Positions 62,033 to 64,000 of a stretch of 64,000 bases of DNA are shown in pieces. The stretch's first letter is position 1. Every line of letters begins with the position of its first letter. The position numbers and the translations under genes are program-made. The notes under the pieces are model-generated. The model was not told the DNA's origin and did no database searches. It worked only from the letters and a program-made list of their open reading frames with translations. This stretch comes from Candidatus Aminicenantota bacterium. GTDB taxonomy: Bacteria; Acidobacteriota; Aminicenantia; JAMOAD01. Location: NCBI GenBank assembly GCA_027061995.1, contig JAMOUT010000075.1:56290-120289 (forward strand), in the 5' to 3' direction.

Positions 62033-63105
62033 ATCTCTTTACCTTTATAAAATGTATATCCGATTTTCATCTCCCTGTTTAAAATTATAAAAGAAGCCTC
62101 CTCCCCATTTTCTAATAACGGAGGTTTTATATTAAAAAAACTTCTATTATTAATACAACTCATGAACACCAAATTCTCAATTGAAACACCTGCTTCAAAC
62201 AGTAATCGAATTTGCTCGGAGATTAAAGTATCTCCACCGAGAAGGACCCCTTTTTCATCCGTGATTTTTCTGTCAGAGCGAATTATTGTTTTACCGTCCA
62301 AATCATTTTTCCTATTCTGATGAGGAGGTATTAAATCCGAGATAATGGAAAAATTCCCTTTTTTTAATTTATAAACAAAACTTAAAAAATCCTTTGAAGA
62401 GTGAATCATGTCCCCTATAATTTCAAGATTAAGATCATCATAATAAAGAGCGGCACCTACAAGCCCCATCTCTCTGTGATGCAAACCGCTTAATGCATTC
62501 GGAAAATGGGTAAAATGTCTTACTCCCAAATTATAAACTTTCTTAAAATCTTCAAAAGAACCGTTACTGTGTCCTATGGATGGAACTTTCCCCCTTTTAA
62601 AAGCCTCTTTTATCAAATACTCCACATTCTTCAACTCGGGAGCGAATGTAAAAATCTTAATATTTTTAATCTTTAAAAATTCATCAATATTTTCTTTAGT
62701 CGGTTCGATTAAATCAAGGATGTTTTGGGCACCCCCTTTTTCCCTGCTTATAAACGGTCCTTCAACCCTTAAAAAGGGAAATATTGAATCTGTTTTTTTT
62801 TCTTTATATTTCTGAAATTTATTTGAAATTTTATTAAGATTTTCAAGAGAATCATTCATAAGTGTGGGAATGGCAAAAAATATACCGTTTTTTATAAGTT
62901 TATCTTCCAACTCTTCAAATTCCCCTTTTTGAAAACTGTATCCCCATCCTCCGTGTATATGAGCGTCTGCAAGGGGGGGGATAATATATTCTACATCCTC
63001 AATCTCCCCTTGTCCGTCAAATATAATCTTATCCCTGTCTATAAATAAAACTTTTTCCCTGAATTTCCCGTCAATCCATGTTTTTCCTCGAAAACCTTTT
63101 TTCAT
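62020..63105 (-). CDS. nagA: N-acetylglucosamine-6-phosphate deacetylase
   Basis: A 361-residue amidohydrolase. Metal and substrate motifs of NagA are all visible though diverged: ADAHIHGGWGYSF, RVEGPFIS (metal Glu), SIGHSNGSFEDF (metal His), FTHFPNALSG (metal His), LVGAALYYDDLNLEIIGDMIH and the catalytic Asp in ISDLIPP. It removes the acetyl group of GlcNAc-6-P. It starts immediately after nagB and overlaps the rhomboid gene. The N-terminal beta part is short, so the protein is somewhat smaller than the ~380-residue average. Confidence 0.9.
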   Translation of the reverse strand: MKKGFRGKTWIDGKFREKVLFIDRDKIIFDGQGEIEDVEYIIPPLADAHIHGGWGYSFQKGEFEELEDKLIKNGIFFAIPTLMNDSLENLNKISNKFQKYKEKKTDSIFPFLRVEGPFISREKGGAQNILDLIEPTKENIDEFLKIKNIKIFTFAPELKNVEYLIKEAFKRGKVPSIGHSNGSFEDFKKVYNLGVRHFTHFPNALSGLHHREMGLVGAALYYDDLNLEIIGDMIHSSKDFLSFVYKLKKGNFSIISDLIPPHQNRKNDLDGKTIIRSDRKITDEKGVLLGGDTLISEQIRLLFEAGVSIENLVFMSCINNRSFFNIKPPLLENGEEASFIILNREMKIGYTFYKGKEICSL

Positions 63106-63900
63106 TTAATTCTTCTCTCTTATTAAAGCATCAACATAAACTTTTCTCGAATAGATTCTTTTATAATAATCTTTTAATTTTAGTTTTGAGGCGGCTTTTT
63201 CATCAATAATTATTTTAACCTTCTCATGCATCTGCAGAACCGATGACGGCCACATTGCCCCTACGGGTTCTTCTATCGTTCGTTTTATAGCCTCGGATTT
63301 TCCCTCCCCTTCCGCTATAAGAATTATCTTTTTTGAACTCATTATCGTTTTAATCCCCATTGTTACCGCAAGATCAGGATATTTAACCCCCTCGAATTTT
63401 ATATTGTTTATTCTTAATGTTTCCTCCGTAAGAGTCTTTACTCTTGTTTTTGAATCAAGGGAAGAGGTGGGTTCATTAAAACCAATATGTCCGTTTCTCC
63501 CTATTCCCAAAATCATTAAATCGATTCCCCCGAGCTTTTCTATTTTTTCATCATATTTTTTACAATTGTCATATATATTTTCCAATTCCGAAGGGGGAAA
63601 ATTTATATTTTCTTTTTTTATATTTACATGATTGAAAAAATTATGGAACATATAGTATCTGAAAGAGGAGGGGTCTTCCGCTTTGATCTCCGCATATTCA
63701 TCAAGATTAAAAGTTCTTATTTCGGAAAAATCAATCTCCCCTTTTTTATATTCTTCTATTAGTCTTGAATACATTTTAAGAGGGGTATTTCCCGTGGGAA
63801 GACCGAGAACCGCATCAGGCTTTTCTTTAATAAGCTTTTTTATCTCTTTTGTTATCTCATCAACCACAAAGTCAAAACTATCTTTAATAATTATCTCCAT
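63106..63900 (-). CDS. nagB: Glucosamine-6-phosphate deaminase
   Basis: A 264-residue NagB, converting glucosamine-6-P to fructose-6-P and ammonia. Motifs: LGLPTGNTPLKMYSRLI, FNLDEYAEI (general base Asp), LGIGRNGHIGFNEP and SSLDSKTRVKTLTEET. Full length. First complete gene of the operon here; the upstream gene ends 11 nt before it and its ribosome site overlaps that stop. Confidence 0.95.
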   Translation of the reverse strand: MEIIIKDSFDFVVDEITKEIKKLIKEKPDAVLGLPTGNTPLKMYSRLIEEYKKGEIDFSEIRTFNLDEYAEIKAEDPSSFRYYMFHNFFNHVNIKKENINFPPSELENIYDNCKKYDEKIEKLGGIDLMILGIGRNGHIGFNEPTSSLDSKTRVKTLTEETLRINNIKFEGVKYPDLAVTMGIKTIMSSKKIILIAEGEGKSEAIKRTIEEPVGAMWPSSVLQMHEKVKIIIDEKAASKLKLKDYYKRIYSRKVYVDALIREKN

Positions 63901-63910
63901 CTTTTGTCTC

Positions 63911-64000
63911 CTAAACTATATCAATTTTAAAAGCTTTGATATTTAACCCTTGTAATTTATCCATGATAAACTCCTCTTTTCCGGGAGCATAAAAAAACAC
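63911..64000 (-). CDS. C-terminal end of a probable GHMP-type kinase (partial)
   Basis: Reading from the window edge on the minus strand the last 29 codons give FFYAPGKEEFIMDKLQG, then LNIKAFKIDIV and a stop (TAG, 63911-63913). The pattern of FFYAP-K-L-FKID resembles the end of GHMP sugar kinases (a FLLFY..P strand, a helix, then FKFD), which often occur with nagAB-type amino-sugar genes. Only 30 codons are visible, so this is tentative; the protein continues beyond the window. Confidence 0.4.
   Translation of the reverse strand: MFFYAPGKEEFIMDKLQGLNIKAFKIDIV

Noticed and set aside
1-64000. CRISPR arrays, insertion sequences, phage genes, rRNA
   Set aside because: No spaced direct repeats, transposase, integrase or rRNA sequence was found by reading; the window is ordinary chromosomal DNA.

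Overview
The window is 64 kb of AT-rich, densely packed bacterial chromosome with no sign of phage, plasmid or insertion sequences. TonB, ExbD, LolC/D-type lipoprotein export genes, predicted outer-membrane barrels and a membrane-attached AraC regulator point to a two-membrane (diderm) bacterium. Rnf (ferredoxin:NAD oxidoreductase), a membrane pyrophosphatase with the K+-dependent signature, citramalate-route isoleucine synthesis and small archaeal/thermophile-type LeuC/LeuD suggest an anaerobe outside the well-studied proteobacteria. The phylum cannot be named from this sequence alone.

Layout. 1-2.9 kb: end of an rnf operon (rnfE end, rnfA, rnfB, an RseC-like protein, and a hybrid of a degenerate ApbE-like module with a NusG-II domain). 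2.9-7.3 kb: a secreted M64-type metallopeptidase, a zinc-ribbon membrane protein, an FAD oxidoreductase with an orphan ABC ATPase, and YitT. 7.3-16.3 kb: signalling block with CheA plus a HEAT-like protein, divergent from a kinase-like protein lacking a recognisable ATPase domain plus a CheV-type protein; then a small barrel protein, a diguanylate cyclase, ExbD and YjbQ. 16.3-26.1 kb: a phosphodiesterase-like lipoprotein, a PP-loop ATPase, LolC/E-LolD, and a convergent operon tlyA-nadK-three glycosyltransferases. 26.2-35.7 kb: a secreted protein, a decayed alpha/beta-hydrolase gene, TonB, a giant beta-propeller/AraC sensor, a histidine-rich membrane protein, and a sigma factor/membrane protein/secretin-like protein/barrel cassette.

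35.8-42.1 kb: yceD-rpmF-plsX-fabG-acpP-fabF behind a strong promoter, then hppA and a branched terminator. 42.3-48 kb: a polytopic glycosyltransferase-like protein, then a tight three-gene operon (class III aminotransferase, kinase-like protein, secernin-type N-terminal nucleophile hydrolase) whose product is unknown. 48.1-59.1 kb: one minus-strand transcription unit ilvB-ilvN-ilvC-ilvD-cimA-leuA-leuC-leuD-leuB for branched-chain amino acids, preceded by a promoter and a 63-codon Ile/Leu-rich leader peptide that suggests attenuation. 59.2-64 kb: tRNA-Thr(CGU), whose gene overlaps the end of a hybrid histidine kinase, and an amino-sugar operon (probable GHMP kinase end, nagB, nagA) ending in a rhomboid gene with an internal deletion.

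The candidates most likely to be undescribed are the aminotransferase/kinase-like/hydrolase operon, the sigma-factor/secretin-like cassette, the CheA-HEAT and kinase-like/CheV pairs, and the ilv leader.
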